Assembly (NCBI RefSeq): GCF_023065955.2
Contig: NW_026622930.1
Span: forward strand, 16,593,449-16,657,448
Reading direction: 5' to 3'
From: Ursus arctos
Taxonomy: Eukaryota; Chordata; Mammalia; Carnivora; Ursidae
Length of the DNA: 64,000 bases
The position numbers were made by a program, and so were the translations under genes. Positions 10,721 to 23,169 of this stretch are shown here, piece after piece (position 1 is the first letter of the stretch; every line of letters begins with the position of its first letter). Below the pieces are notes generated by a model that saw only the letters and a list, made by a program, of their open reading frames with translations, made no database searches and was not told the DNA's origin.

Positions 10721-12319
10721 ATATTGTTTTACCCAAACATGGACTAGAAAAAAAATTTACAATATAATATATAATTAATTCTGACAGAAGTAAAAAGAAA
10801 ATGCAATAAAAACTATCATTTCTCCAAGTGTTTCAAAACTATGGTGGTATTATTTTAAAACAAACTTAAGAGGAAAAAAAAAAAAACTGGAAAACTCAAA
10901 TTAGAAAAAAGAACAGATGATCCCAGCATGGAGTGTATGAAGTCCAGGGCAACCTAGGGGGCACCTCAAGATGTGATGAACAAAACAAAGCAAGTATTAC
11001 CAAGTTCATTTGATCCTGAGACTCCATGACTTTGGAAGAGAGTGAACTTTTAAAATAAAATTGAGATATATTAATAACTGCACTTCAAGACAATCTTTAA
11101 AATATTTTATAAGTGTGCATATGGCTAAGGGGAAGAAAACTGAATTAAGGAGACATAATTAAGAATTGGAATTAATTTACATATTGAAAAAGTTTGGACT
11201 AATTTATTAAAAACCGTTAATTCCTTAACATGTTAGGATAAGTCATAGGAGAGAATACTAATTCAAAAATGTATGCTGATGGTAGATATTAAGTATTTTT
11301 GATCGTTATATTTAGGATCTATTTTTATAGGAGACTTTGAAATGAACTACATGTACAAATTTTCCTTCCAACAGGATTGGTTTGCCCCAAACTGATTAAC
11401 AGAGAGGTCAATTAAAATAGTACAAAAGTAAGAGATGAGATTAAACACATGAATAACTTTTCAGTGCCATGTAAATTGATTTGATTACATGCTGACAAAA
11501 TACCAATGTGGTTGAATTATTAGTTGCTTACTGATATCTCGTTTTGTCTAGTGGTAATTTAAGAAGCCAAATGCCTTCTTGAGAAAGAGTTCCATGTTTT
11601 AAGGTTTATGTGATGGAGTTGAAGCCGCTTCTCCGAAACTATGAGTTTGGAGAACCTCAACAGCAACAGAAAAGTTTTCCATGATCAAATGACTTACAGA
11701 AATGCTGCTTGAAACATGATTTTTGGTGCAACTTTGATCATTTTTTGTTTGTTTGTTTTTACGTTTTACTGGAAACCATGATCTCAGAGGTATAGTATAC
11801 AGTGCTTTCCAAACTGATTTTTCCATGGAGTATATTCCATGAAATATAAACACATTTTCCACAGACTATAATCCACGAAATAGACATTTTCCAAAAGCTT
11901 AGAGGATAATGAAACTATTTGGTGGAACTCAAATTAGAGTTTTCTGTTCCTTTTCAAGCTGTGAGAAACTATTGTCAGAAAAGCTCCTGGAAAACTCTGA
12001 AAATGTCTATAAGATAAAACGTCCAGGAAATTTAGATAAATAGCATTGCCTACCAAAGGGAGACAAAATGGCAGTGAGGCAGCTTCAGCTGGTTAACTTT
12101 ATGGTATAAGGGCATCCAGAGAGGCTTGGCAGACAAGTTCAGGCAGGATCTTTAAAACCCTTTGGCTTTGGTGTTGCAGCCAGCTCAATGACCGAGCACA
12201 CACAAAGCCCACCCAGACTAATCTCACAGTCTCTGGAAAGAACCAACTTTATTTCCTTTCACGAATTTTTTAAGTATTTGTCCTTTTACAAACCCCTTCC
12301 TTTCCTTTAGTCTGTCTAC
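10721..12319. other. Unassigned AT-rich noncoding sequence
   Basis: Long AT-rich stretch with short A runs. The open frame at 11599-11862 (minus) shows no domain. No repeat family recognised. Confidence 0.45.
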
Positions 12320-12625
12320 ATCATATTTATCTTTTAAGACCCCACACAAACCCTGCCTCCATTACACCTACTCAGGAAGCCTTTCCTGACCACTCTAACC
12401 TCATCATTACATTATTTAAATTAAGTTGCATCCCTTTTCCTCTCTCATCATACCTATCTTTTTACTTCAAATACTAGATAGCAACATGTAAGTGCATATT
12501 TATTTGTGTGTTCATTCTTGTAATTTCTCTCCTTCTAAGACACGAACAGGGATGTTTGCATTATCCTCTAGTCTACCTAGGCACTGTGCCAGGCACAAAG
12601 ACAGGACCCACTGATCTTTGATGGA
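12320..12625 (+). mobile_element. L2 LINE 3' end, sense
   Basis: Seen: actcaggaagcctttcctga, then aggcactgtgccaggcacaa near the right end. This is the well-known 3' untranslated portion of L2 in sense orientation. Confidence 0.8.
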
Positions 12626-12654
12626 TAGATGAATATGGGTTCAGGGCAATGCAA

Positions 12655-12850
12655 CAATGGTAAGGTGCACCGAGAGACCTGGTTTCAAATTCTGGCCCTA
12701 TCATTTATTGACTTTCTCTCTTCCTTCCAGGTCCCCTTCCTTGTCTATAGGGTAGGGTGATAGTGTTACTAATGTCATAAGGATTTGGTGAGAACTAAAG
12801 GAAATAATGTGAAACTCTTCAGCAGTTGTTAGGCAATAAATAACTATTTT
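12655..12850 (+). mobile_element. MIR SINE remnant, sense
   Basis: Seen: gagacctggtttcaaattct, then a degraded centre, then aaggatttggtgagaacta and taggcaataaataac, following sense MIR. It begins only about 30 bases beyond the L2 end. Confidence 0.65.
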
Positions 12851-13689
12851 ATTAACCACTGATTTTTCTTTTTTCGATTAATTATCTTATAATATATATT
12901 GCCCCAATCACCTAAAGCACAATATAACTTTATCGCCGTGTGAGGAAAAAATTAAATTACAGAAAGGACCTGTTCAAACAATCCAGAGTAATTAGAAATC
13001 TGGACCATATTTTTGTTTTCTGTGTATTCAATGTTCTTATTGGTACTTAGGTTCTCAAGCCAGGATGGCAAAATCTATTCACAAAATATTTTCAATTAGC
13101 TTTAATCAATCAAATGTAGTACCCCACTCAAGCTCACTGAAAAGTGCGTACAATTCCTTCAAGGTTCTCGAATGAGTCTTAATCTCCTCCCCAGATTCCC
13201 AGTGAATTGGTGCAGCTAAGCTTAGTTAGGTGTGGGAGGAAAACAAACTAATTTTATTTTAATTACAACAAATACTTTTGGAGCCTAGAGCTTGGGGAAG
13301 CAAATGCACACAAAATCATTAACTTATAATGATGCAAGAACAATAGCCTTCGATTCCCTCTCAGGTGCCTTTATTTTAAAAGATGATGTTCAATTCATGA
13401 TTGATAGAACCGGATGCCAAAACTCACGGCAGAGAAAAAATGTCAAGCATTTTGGGGAAGAAATCTTGAATCACACCAGATCTGCCTGAACATCCATTCA
13501 CATCCATTGTTAAGTCAGTAACCCCCTTGAATGCTTCCTGCTTTATGCAATTATTCCTTCTTTTAATAAATACTTCTCGAGAATATATTACTTGACAAAA
13601 CCTGGGGTGAAAAAATATAGTCCCTTGGCCACAATTGTTAATAGTTAAGGAAACAGAATTAAGCACAAAAGCTCTGGGAGCAAAGAAGA
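12851..13689. other. Unassigned noncoding sequence
   Basis: Nothing recognised. Two opposed frames (13292-13489 plus and 13424-13819 minus, the latter 131 codons) overlap here. Neither shows a domain, a signal peptide or splice context. Confidence 0.4.
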
Positions 13690-13815
13690 GGTAAAGCTGA
13701 ACCAATGAGAGGAAATAAGGTCTCATAATTATTTCGCCAATCTGAGTCCCCTTTGCCATGATACTTAGCACAATGTTATAAATACTAGACACATGGGGAA
13801 TGCTCAATGAATAAA
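13690..13815 (+). mobile_element. Short L2-like 3' remnant
   Basis: The run atgatacttagcacaatgtt followed by gaatgctcaatgaataaat resembles the last part of L2 (or MIR) in sense orientation. Too short to separate the two. Confidence 0.42.
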
Positions 13816-13954
13816 TCAATATGTTTAAAGTACCCTAAAATTCAGCAAGATAAGTAATTAGAAGCTTATCAAAAATTACAATAGAAACAATAATTTCTGT
13901 TCAAATGTAGCCAAGTTCATTTACATATCTATTCACCAACACCTATTTATGTTC

Positions 13955-14215
13955 AGCTAACATCCACTGAACATTAACAATGAACCAAGCAGATAGGTCT
14001 TTAATATAAATTTCCCAATAAATGTAGTAACATCACATAATGAGGAGGTGATATCCAATGGAGCAGCAACATATAGTGAGGAGGTAGTAACATCATATAA
14101 CGAGATGAGACTAAAGGTAAACCTACTTAAGGTCATGAGGTAGTAAATGTGCGCTTAAGAATTCGAATTTAATCCTTTGGGTCAACGCCCCTTCATACTT
14201 TGCAACATTCTATAC
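13955..14215 (-). mobile_element. MIR SINE remnant, antisense
   Basis: The passage has a 'catccactgaacattaacaa' start (antisense MIR tail) and a late ctacttaaggtcatgaggta segment. It also contains an imperfect local duplication: variants of gtagtaacatcacataatga occur at about 14024 and 14086. Divergence is high. Confidence 0.5.
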
Positions 14216-14833
14216 TAGGTAGCAGATAAAGAAGGAAATTTGGGTAAAAGGACCACATTTTAAACTTTTGACAGATTCAAAGAAGATGTAATAAAGCAAA
14301 CAAAGGAAGGTGGCACATTTTCAAGAAGACCTGAGAGATTCAGCTAATTATCTGAAGTCTTTATACATGCCCAGCCCCCACAAGCCTCTTGGAATCCCCT
14401 GGAACACTACTTGCCCCATCCTGAGAGCTACATAGTCTGTGGCAGAAATTTATCTCATTCAAATGTTAGAAGTGAAAAGTGCACAAGAGCGTTAGCAGGC
14501 ATACTTTCACTCAGAGCTAGAGGGATGAGCATATTCTTCTTAAAAAGAAAAATTAACAAGGAAGGGTGGGTGAAAAATTATGACTGGAAACAAGAATAAC
14601 AGGATAGAGCTATAAAATCCAGAGGAAGATTTTCCAATATGAAGATGAAGCCAATGTCATATGTGTGCAGTAGCAAAATATTTATTATTCTACTCACTAG
14701 TCTTTTTAAGCCCTATATAAAATATTCAAATTGTAAGTTTCATTCAAATACTATCATTACTTAAAGAAAAGAAATAACTTTAGGTGTTTGTTTTAAAGCC
14801 CTCTTATTAGCATACTGAGAGTTTTGGTTGGTT
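14216..14833. other. Unassigned noncoding sequence
   Basis: No repeat or gene recognised. The 62-codon frame at 14411-14599 is treated as chance. Confidence 0.4.
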
Positions 14834-15058
14834 TGGATATGAATTTTTTTTTTTTTTAAAGATTTTATTTATTTATTTGACAGAGACAGCCAGCGAGAGA
14901 GGGAACACAGCAGGGGGAGTGGGAGAGGAAGAAGCAGGCTCCCAGAGGAGGAGCCCTATGTGGGACTCGATCCCAGAACGCCAGGATCATGCCCTGAGCC
15001 GAAGGCAGACGCTTTAACGACTGAGCCACCCAGGCGCCCCATGGATATGAATTTTTTT
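14834..15058 (-). mobile_element. Carnivore tRNA-derived SINE with 17-bp target duplication
   Basis: Element about 14851-15040, reversed, with head ggggcgcc at the right edge and the gtggctcagtcgtt body type. Target duplication tggatatgaattttttt lies at 14834-14850 and 15042-15058. A full-length copy with a few substitutions, somewhat older than the gcacagcggtt type copies. Confidence 0.96.
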
Positions 15059-18000
15059 AATGTTCTACAAGAATTATCTAATACATTTTTTGAATGAAGA
15101 AATCATTAAATTCAGTACACTAAGAAATAATTGTTTTAAATCATATATTTGATATTTAATATTTAATTTAATTCAATTAATATTGATGGATTTAATTGAT
15201 ATAAAACTAAAATAGAATAGAAACACTACAAATAATGACGTGAATAACGTTAGGTATATATATACTCCATCTTTCAATAATTGCAAAGCAATCATTTTCT
15301 CTACTTGTAGATTCCATCCGCACATTTGCAAATGAATAGGACCATTGACTAAAGGACTTATTTCTGCATATGCACCATACCATTTGGAAATATGTGTGTA
15401 GAGAATTTGAATTACTTTAGTAAGCCTAACATTTTAGAATTTACAATGTTTGGATGTACACAATTCTCATGATAACCGTGTAGGGAGAGATTCAAATGAA
15501 TTACCTATCAAAGGGATTATTTAGAAGGCCACATCTTTTCTGACTATGGTGATGACTAAAGGTCCCTTGAAATAAATCTTCCAGTGCAGATAATATTCAC
15601 TAGTACTAGCATGGATACAAAGTTAATGTTCTTTAATTTGGTTGTTAAAGTTTTGGTAAGTTTGCTTCAGATCCCTACTTCATAGATCACTCATTTTGCT
15701 TCAGAGCTCAGGAACTTCTATAATAAAAGGCATCAGCTCTTACCTCCCAAGTTACAAAATTAGAATAAAACTGGATAAACCCAGCCAAGAGTGAGAGTAT
15801 TGTAAAGTAAAATATGTTGAATACAGAAAACCAAGCTAGTAACCTAGACTCAATACAATGGCTTAAAGGGCCAGGATGAAGAGTAGGGCTGACAACAACA
15901 TAGCTGGGCTAAGAATCCTCCTAGACCCAGACATCAGGTTAAGATGTTGTATTTTGAGGAACAATGGGAATGAGAAATGAAGGAGAGAGAGAGAAAGAGT
16001 GTAAGAGAGAGATTCAGAGCCTATGTGTGAGGCACCACACTGAGTGAATGGTACCCAAGACCTGGTACCACCAAAGGGTGGACAACATTCAAGGGACAAG
16101 GCACGATTAGTCTTCAACAGTGACTCTCTGTGATGGTGAGAAACAATGGAGATGTGTCCACTCTCTGCTTTCTTGTCTGCCCGGCCTCAGAAGTAACTCG
16201 GGCCAAGTAAACACATGGAATTCCTGAGGAATTGAAGGAAGTGCAGAGTAGTTCAAGAGCTCAGTGTTAGATTTTCAGCTTATAAAGTATAAGGGGGCTT
16301 TCACGATTACATAGAAACCTATGCTACCATATTTATATTTTGAGTTTATGGAGCAATTCATGAAAGTGAGCAAAAGTCTAGTGAGTGGGAGGAGTTTGGC
16401 CACATAGGTTTATGCCATTTTAATTACTGTCCAGGGGCAGCAAAGAAGTCATAAAAATTTAAGTGATTTGTTTGGGATCACAAGTGACAAAATGGTTCAG
16501 TGCTTTTTCTACTTTCCTAAGCTATTTCAAAAATTGGAATAAAAAAATAACCTTTTTTTCCCCCTCAGAGGGAAAGAATACATGAGTAAAAGGTAAACCT
16601 GATAATTAATGATTTTCTGCCATATCTTATTAGTACAACTGAAGTATTATCTTTTACAAAGTACATAATGTGATTTTCTTGAAATCTAGTACTAGCCATG
16701 CATAAATATACAAAAATCACTAGAAGTAAATTATTCTAACCTGAAAACTTAGACTTATATAATAGGTATATTTACTCACTGAATAAATATTGAGTGGAAA
16801 CTTATGCACAGCAAGGGTTACTGTATTGTTTAATTGGTCATTAGCTTTAGAGGAGTCATTTTTTCCTTATAAAAGTATTCATTGTAGTATCTTAGAAAAA
16901 AAACGACTCAATTAATGCCTTTAAAATTGGATTTGTTATATAATGATACAATTTGTTCTCAAAATTTCATGATCATGGCTGGTCTATTAGGCAAAATACT
17001 AACTCTCACTTGAGTGTTAATTTAAATCTATCCAATAAGAGAGGGTCATTTCAAATGCTGGCTGTTCCGTAAATTGTATTTCTTGAAACATTCTCGAATT
17101 TTTCTCAAGCTATTTCTATACATTGGCCATCATAATTATTAAAGTATTCTGGAACCTTAGTTTGCAGGACTATTAATGAATTCAAAACAAAATGGTTCCA
17201 TTTACCATCTAATCATTTGCCAGAGGCCACTTACTCTAAATCAATAAATATAGTAATTAGGCAATTAATTGAAAATACTTAGAAAATTACAATAATTAAA
17301 AAAGAGTTTCTTACCAATATTCACCATTTCAGAGTGAATGGTAAAATTACATGTTTTCATTTTAACTATTATAAAATAACTATTTAAAAAGAAAGCATAA
17401 AAATAACTTAATGTGTAGAAAGTATTCCTTTTTTTTTCCCCCAAAGGAATACTTTGTGTTCATAGTTATGGTTAAATGAAATAGTCAACAATTTTTCTTA
17501 CATCCAAAAACAGAGGTCAGGTTAAAATATTTATAAGGATATGTGGATATCTGAAATATCTGTGATATTTCATGTACTTCAAGCTTGTGTGGCTCAGAAA
17601 ACATAGTGAAAAAAGAATGGAAATTGCTGTTAGTTGTTTTTTTTTTAAATTATACAGCTTTGACCTATCTTGATGGACTTGAAGGGATGGTGATGAAAAC
17701 TGTAATCTTAATAAATCTCCCACAGCTAGAGGTTTAAAACTCATACTGTTTCAAATTAGTGAGGACAGCAATATTTATTTGCTGCTGAAAAACAGTCAGC
17801 ATGGCATTTCAGCAGGAAACACTTTATAAGACTTAAACTTATGAGTAGCAAAGTTGAAAACTCATGTTAAAGAAAAGGAACAGAAACTAAGTACACCCGG
17901 TGATTCATTCCAAATCAAAAAGGAAACAGACCAAACTTTATCTTTTCTTCTCTTTGTCTTTCCTCACTACCATTGGCATCTTTTACAAATAAAAGCAAAG

Positions 18001-18399
18001 AATCCTGGCATGAATAGAGTACTGTATAATGTTGAAAGAATTCTAAGGTGCATCATTTCATTGGACTAACATAGGATTAGTTACAAAAATAAATAAATAC
18101 TATCTTCAACTTACAGAAGAGGTAATAATATATCCAGTTGTCTGAAATGATACCTTATATTCTTATGTGAGGTGTGATGAGAACCTATGTCAGAGAAAGT
18201 TGACAGATGTTTGGGCTTTTGCCAACAGATCATTTTAGTAGTGAACATGGAATCTACCACAAGGTCAATTAGCCATAGTAATTGTGTTGGAAGCAGGAGG
18301 GCAGCATGGTTAGATAGAACCTAGGGAGAAAGAAAATGTTTTCATCAAGTAGTCTGTCCTCCTCCATTCACCTTCCAAATTTATTCCTTTACCATGACA
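15059..18399. other. Long AT-rich stretch, no assigned feature
   Basis: Over 3 kb of AT-rich DNA with few recognisable repeats. A faint antisense-MIR-like piece lies near 16440-16525. About 15140-15210 and 17200-17400 are extremely AT-rich. About 17100-17290 has many TAAT cores (gtaattaggcaattaattga). A hairpin-forming pair (aagtattccttt / aaaggaatactt) sits at about 17419-17453. No coding character. Confidence 0.45.
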
Positions 18400-19380
18400 G
18401 AAAACCACTCTTGGTTTTCCTCTAATCTCAATGGCTTCTTGTCTCAATCTCTTTTATTTAGTATCATTTTCTTTCCTCATTTGGGATCACTCCTGAATCA
18501 ATACTCTGGCCTTTTCCCCAAGTACACTTAGACTCTTTGTGACTTTATTGAAGCCATGGATTTTAACATCATCATCACTATGCAGATGACTCTTAAATTT
18601 TATAGATGAATCCCATCTTTCTTCTGAACTCTGGATTCATATAGAACTGTAAACGTTTGATATACCTCAAACTTAACATGTCAACACTGAACTCAAGGTT
18701 TTCTATCCTAATTCATTCTTCCCCTTCCAAATAAATAGCATTACTATTGTCAACATTGCTTAAAAAAAAAAACTGTAGAATCAAGCTTGATTTCTCGTTT
18801 TCATGCATTGTAAGTAAACCACAAGCAAACTCTATTGGCCTCACCTTGAAAATAGATCCCGAGACTCATGATCTTATGATTATACTATATCCAAACCATT
18901 GTCATCTCCCATTTGGGCTACAACAGGAGCCTCCCATTTGGTTTCCCTGTTTCCACCTTTGACCTCCTACATTCTGTGGTTCACACAAAACAGAGCAAAC
19001 ATACAAAATGTAAATCAGATTAAGCCATTATCTTGTCAAAACTCTTCAATCTTTTTCTGTGTATTTAGAGTAAAATATAGGGGCTGTAATGGTCTTACTT
19101 CAGGCTAATCTTCAAATGTTTTTCCAACCACTTCCCCACTTATGAGGCTGATATCTTTAGTCATCGTAAACATGTTAAGTATATTGCTGTCTCAGGGCAT
19201 TTGCATTTCCTGCCCCCTTGGACTGGAATGTTCTTCATGAATAGAGCTACACAAATCCCTCACTTATCTGTTCTCTTATTTATTGCCTGTCTTCCATGCT
19301 TGAGTGTGAGTTCACTAATAGCAAGGTTCTCTCTGCCATGTTTGTGATTCTACCTCCACCATCTAGAGCAATGCCTGATT
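18400..19380 (+). mobile_element. Long L2 LINE fragment (late ORF and 3' UTR), sense
   Basis: One of the longest L2 pieces in the window. In order: atgcagatgactcttaaatt, ctcaaacttaacatgtcaac, gatttctcgttttcatgc, caggagcctcccatttggtt, catttgcatttcctgccc, atgcttgagtgtgagttcac and gagcaatgcctga. These follow the reverse-transcriptase C-terminal coding part and 3' UTR of L2. The reading frame is destroyed. The small frames at 18747-18962 and 18899-19108 are its decayed remains and are not genes. Confidence 0.85.
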
Positions 19381-19392
19381 AGTTGATTAAAT

Positions 19393-19512
19393 GTAGGAAG
19401 ACAAAAGGGCAGGAAATAAGGAAAGAATAATGAAAAGAAGGGGGGAAAAAAAGAAGAAGAGAGGGAGGAAGGAAAGAAAGGAGGAAAAGAGGGAAAGAAA
19501 TAAAAATAGAGT
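19393..19512 (+). repeat. Degenerate purine-rich (GAAA/GGAA)n tract
   Basis: About 120 bases of nearly pure purine on the plus strand, just after the L2 end. Its antisense reads as a run of Pro/Phe/Ser codons, which explains the 96-codon minus-strand frame at 19350-19640. Homopurine tracts like this can form triplex DNA. Confidence 0.8.
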
Positions 19513-19914
19513 AAATGAGTGGAAATTTGTCCTGTAGTTATACAAGGGACTACAAGACAAATTTCTGTGTGAGAAAAATGCAAATCAAGGCCCAGACATC
19601 TAAGGCAGCTTAATTGTAGAAGTGGTTGAAACTGGAACACCTTTCAATCAAACCAAAACTTGTTAGACTAATTGGTTGTTACCGAGGAAGACAGTTCCAT
19701 TGGGGCCATTTTTTGATAAGTTGGAAAAATTCAGAAATCTTATTTGAGAGATTTTCCTTTGACAATCTATTTAAAGCAGAAGACTACTGAGGAATTCAAA
19801 AATTCTTTCTCAAAATGAGACCATAATAAAATGATAATAACATTAACTATTATTTATGGTGCCAAGTACTGTATTGAAGATGATGGGGCTAATTAATCAA
19901 GTCTCTTAAATTCT

Positions 19915-20370
19915 AACAGTTACTGAGTTTCTACCTTGTGTCAGACTTTGTGCTATGCTTGGTTTTTGATTAAAAAAAAAAAAAAAGATAAACATCCCTG
20001 GTCTCATGAAGCTTATGTTCTAGTAGGGAAGATAGATAGTAACATTAAATAGATTAAATAACTTAAGCTGAATTTTAAGTGCTACGGAAAAAAAAAAGTC
20101 CTGAAACTCAGTGTTCCAGTGGACAGGTAATACCTTTTTTGAGTAGATGACATTTAGGCTGGCATCTTATAGATCAGGGAGGATTAGGCCATGTGAAAAT
20201 GAAGTGGGGTAAATGCAAAGTCTCAGATAAGGGTCACATGGTATGTTCTAGATGCAGGAAAAAAAAATCCAAATTTCTGTGGCTGAAGGGCAGTAAGAAA
20301 GAAGGACAGTGGTGGAGCTGGAGGTCATAATGTGGACACAAGCCTGATTGTGAAGACCTTTCAAGACCAT
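19915..20370 (-). mobile_element. L2 LINE 3' half, antisense
   Basis: Seen: ctaccttgtgtcagactttg, then catccctggtctcatgaagc and gttctagtagggaagataga, then gacatttaggctggcatctt, gtggagctggaggtc and tgattgtgaagacc. Reverse-complemented, this is the L2 3' UTR. It opposes the sense L2 500 bases to the left, so the two could pair as an inverted repeat only weakly, given divergence. Confidence 0.78.
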
Positions 20371-20479
20371 AATTTTATACGAATTGATCATAAATACTAT
20401 CTAACAAAAGTGAAACTAATCTAAACCAACTAAATCTTCTCAAAAGGCCTTTGCATAAGAATTGTTCAATTGTACTACA

Positions 20480-20612
20480 CAGAGAGAGGAAAATTGAGGG
20501 GAGAGGCTCTATAACTTGTCTATGATCACAGAATTGGTTAGTGGTGGAGCTGTGATTCCAACCCTGCCTTGCTCAACTCCTAATGCAGAGTTTTTTCCAC
20601 TGTAGCACTTTT
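20480..20612 (-). mobile_element. MIR SINE remnant, antisense
   Basis: Seen: gaggggagaggctctataac, cttgtctatgatcacagaa, tggtggagctgtgattccaa and ccctgccttgctcaa, in the antisense order of MIR core and head. Confidence 0.75.
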
Positions 20613-21059
20613 AGAAGGAAAGAAAATTTTCATTCCCCAAAGATCCACTCAGTTAAGATACAGGAGGGCTTCTGAGATAGATAAATATTGCCCAAAATAG
20701 AAGTGAGACCTGATTTACGGTAACCAGAAATTTTAGGTGTAATTCTGAAAGGGCTTTCTCATTTTTCTGCCTCTGCATCTGTTCTCTCTTCACTGTTCCA
20801 CTTGTTATGTCTTCATAGTATTTTCTCAGCAATTCTAGGTATTAGACACAATTTGGCAACTTCAAGTAAAGAACTAAAAGATTTAGGCTTGATTGCTTAA
20901 GCAGAAAGACTCAATTAGCCATGAAACTAGAAATCTCTTTTGGTTCTAGGTATCATGTTGAGCCTTAAACTGAAACGGGCCAGAACAAATCTCTTGATTG
21001 ACATTGATTTCAGAAATCATTGATCCTCAGACGTTCCCTATCTCACTGTCCAATACCAC
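20613..21059. other. Unassigned noncoding sequence
   Basis: Nothing recognised between the antisense MIR and the next L2. Confidence 0.4.
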
Positions 21060-21669
21060 CATTCTACCATGTTAATTATGATATCGATACGTGATTTCAG
21101 ATTTCTCTTGTTTCTCACTCCCCACATTCAACCCTTTATGATACTCTGTTGAAACCACTCCCAAAACATGTCCCGAATCTTCATTATCCCTCTGACATCA
21201 ACAAGTCTTTCTATACTACTGGCATGGTTTTAATAAGCCGTCCTATCTTCTTTCTTGTCACTTTATAATGTATCTTCTATGAAGCAGCTAGAGTGTACTT
21301 GAACTTCTATAAAAGAAAATCCCTCCTAAAACCAGAAATGAAAACTAGTCCCAGTGCATAAGAGCTGTGCAAGCCCAAAATCAGATTGGAAGGGCCACAC
21401 TAAATATATAAAATGATGTATGGATACATGTACAGCAAGAATTTGTTGCCAAATTCATAATTTATTATAACCTTAAAATATGGCCCAATCTCTTTAGTGT
21501 TGTTGTTATTGTTGTTGTTATTGTTTGTATTACCCTGACACTCCTTGTAGCTCCCACTTTATTCCATAACATCCTTCATCCTATCCATAAGGGTGCAATC
21601 AGGCCATTCTTTGAGTTCTTCTAACATGTCCAGTTTGTTTGGTTACAATTTAAGGTCCTTGTATTAGCA

Positions 21670-21882
21670 CAGGAATTGGCAAACTACAGTCTGAGAGCCA
21701 ACTCTAGCCTACCACCTGATTTTGTAAATAAAGTTTTATTGGAACAAAGTGACATCCCTTCATTTGTATTTTTGCTGTAGCTCATTTTGTGCTACAACAA
21801 GAGAGTTTAGTTGTCATGACAGCCTGCTCCACAAAGCAAAAAATAGTTGACCTTTTGTAGAAAAAGTCTGCCAAACCCTATG
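21670..21882 (-). mobile_element. MER5A-type hAT-Charlie MITE
   Basis: Seen: left edge caggaattggcaaactacag, centre aataaagttttattggaac, right part gtagaaaaagtctgccaaac. This is the complement of the MER5A consensus at roughly full length. Terminal repeats are recognisable (caggaattggcaaac against reverse-complemented tagggtttggcagac). No transposase; mobilised in trans. Confidence 0.9.
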
Positions 21883-22063
21883 TTAGCTGGTCCCTCTGAA
21901 TGCTCCTTCCCCTCCAACATTAACATTTTTTCCCTTTGTTTCATTCAGATTCCTTGCCAAATATATTGCTTTATATAGATTTTTCTGAATAACTAATATA
22001 AGGCTACTCTTTATCCCATTACCTAAATTAAATTTCTTCACAAGATGTATAACTATCTGATGT

Positions 22064-22287
22064 TATTTTTAACATTTTTTTTAAAGATTTGATTTATCTA
22101 TTTGACAGAGATAGAGACAGCCAGCGAGAGAGGGAACACAAGCAGGGGGAGTGGGAGAGGAAGAAGCAGGCTCCCAGCGGAGGAGCCGGATGTGGGGCTC
22201 AATCCCATAACGCCGGGATCACGCCCTGAGCCGAAGGCAGACGCTTAACTGCTGTGCCACCCAGGTGCCCCTATTTTTAACATTTTT
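22064..22287 (-). mobile_element. Carnivore tRNA-derived SINE with 16-bp target duplication
   Basis: Element about 22080-22271, reversed; young gcacagcagttaagcg type. Target duplication tatttttaacattttt lies at 22064-22079 and 22272-22287. Inserted into the L2 described around it. Confidence 0.96.
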
Positions 22288-22420
22288 AATTGTTCATTTA
22301 TTTATGTTATCACTTCACTAGAATATAAGCTTTCTGACAGAAGGAAGCTTGTTGGTCTTCATAACTGCTTATAATAACGCTTGATACATAGCAGATTCTC
22401 AACAAATATTTTTGAATAAA

Positions 22421-23019
22421 CAAATAAATAAATAGAAGAAACTGCCATCTCAGAAAAAAATATGCTGCTTTAATCCAACTGACTTCTCAAGAATATGTAT
22501 TAAAGAAGCAAAATGGAAGGCAGAACAAATAGTTTAATGAGAAACTGAGAAATAGCAGCTCTCAAGTTCCAGAAATTTCCAGAAATTTAGCACAATGATG
22601 AAAGTTAGATATACTATTAAACGCAGCTCCAAATGCTTAAAGTCCATTTCCACCAGTCCAAACATGGTAAGGTAACAAGAATTGAGTTCAGGTTCAGTGG
22701 TTCTTCAACTTAATTGAACACAAAATCCCTTGATGTAGACAGTGAATCTGCAACTGCACTGCTGACCCAGGTGCCTCGTATTCACAGACATTGACAAAAT
22801 GTCAAAGTGACAGTAAAATCATCTTGGCTTTCTCACAGGCCTTGGGAGTCATGGATTTGAGTCATTTAATTGTTACACTGGTAAACATTGGGATAAAGTC
22901 ATTGACTCAAAAGCTGTATATCAGTTCTTATGAAGGCAAGCTGGAGGAATGAGTCACTCTTTCTTTCCAAGAATACTTAAGGCTTGTCTCACTATGAACA
23001 AATTGTCCTAGACAATGAT
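22421..23019. other. Unassigned noncoding sequence
   Basis: No family recognised. Includes a short tandem duplication ccagaaatttccagaaattt at about 22570-22589. Confidence 0.4.
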
Positions 23020-23050
23020 TCATTCATTCATTCATTCATTCATTCATTCA
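23020..23050 (+). repeat. (CATT)n microsatellite
   Basis: About eight tandem CATT units. Often seeded by the L2 terminus, but no L2 body can be recognised beside it. Confidence 0.95.
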
Positions 23051-23169
23051 CTCCTGTACTCACGACGTCTGAGAAGACATTTAAAAGAATGTCGCATCCC
23101 TGAAGAATTTAGAGTTGAACCATAGACTGTCTATTGACAGCTTAGTATGCTTCAAGTGTTCCCAGACTC

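Larger units (their letters stand above)
21060..22420 (+). mobile_element. L2 LINE fragment, sense, split by MER5A and a SINE
   Basis: The outer parts (21060-21340, 21560-21669, 21883-22063, 22288-22420) read as one diverged L2 in sense order, ending with actagaatataagctttctg and ttctcaacaaatatttttga. The MER5A at 21670-21882 and the SINE at 22080-22271 interrupt it. A (TTG/TTA)n run lies at about 21498-21530. Confidence 0.62.

Noticed and set aside
13424..13819. 131-codon minus-strand frame
   Set aside because: No recognised domain, no coding-like composition and no splice or promoter context; it overlaps an unrelated plus-strand frame and runs into an L2-like remnant.
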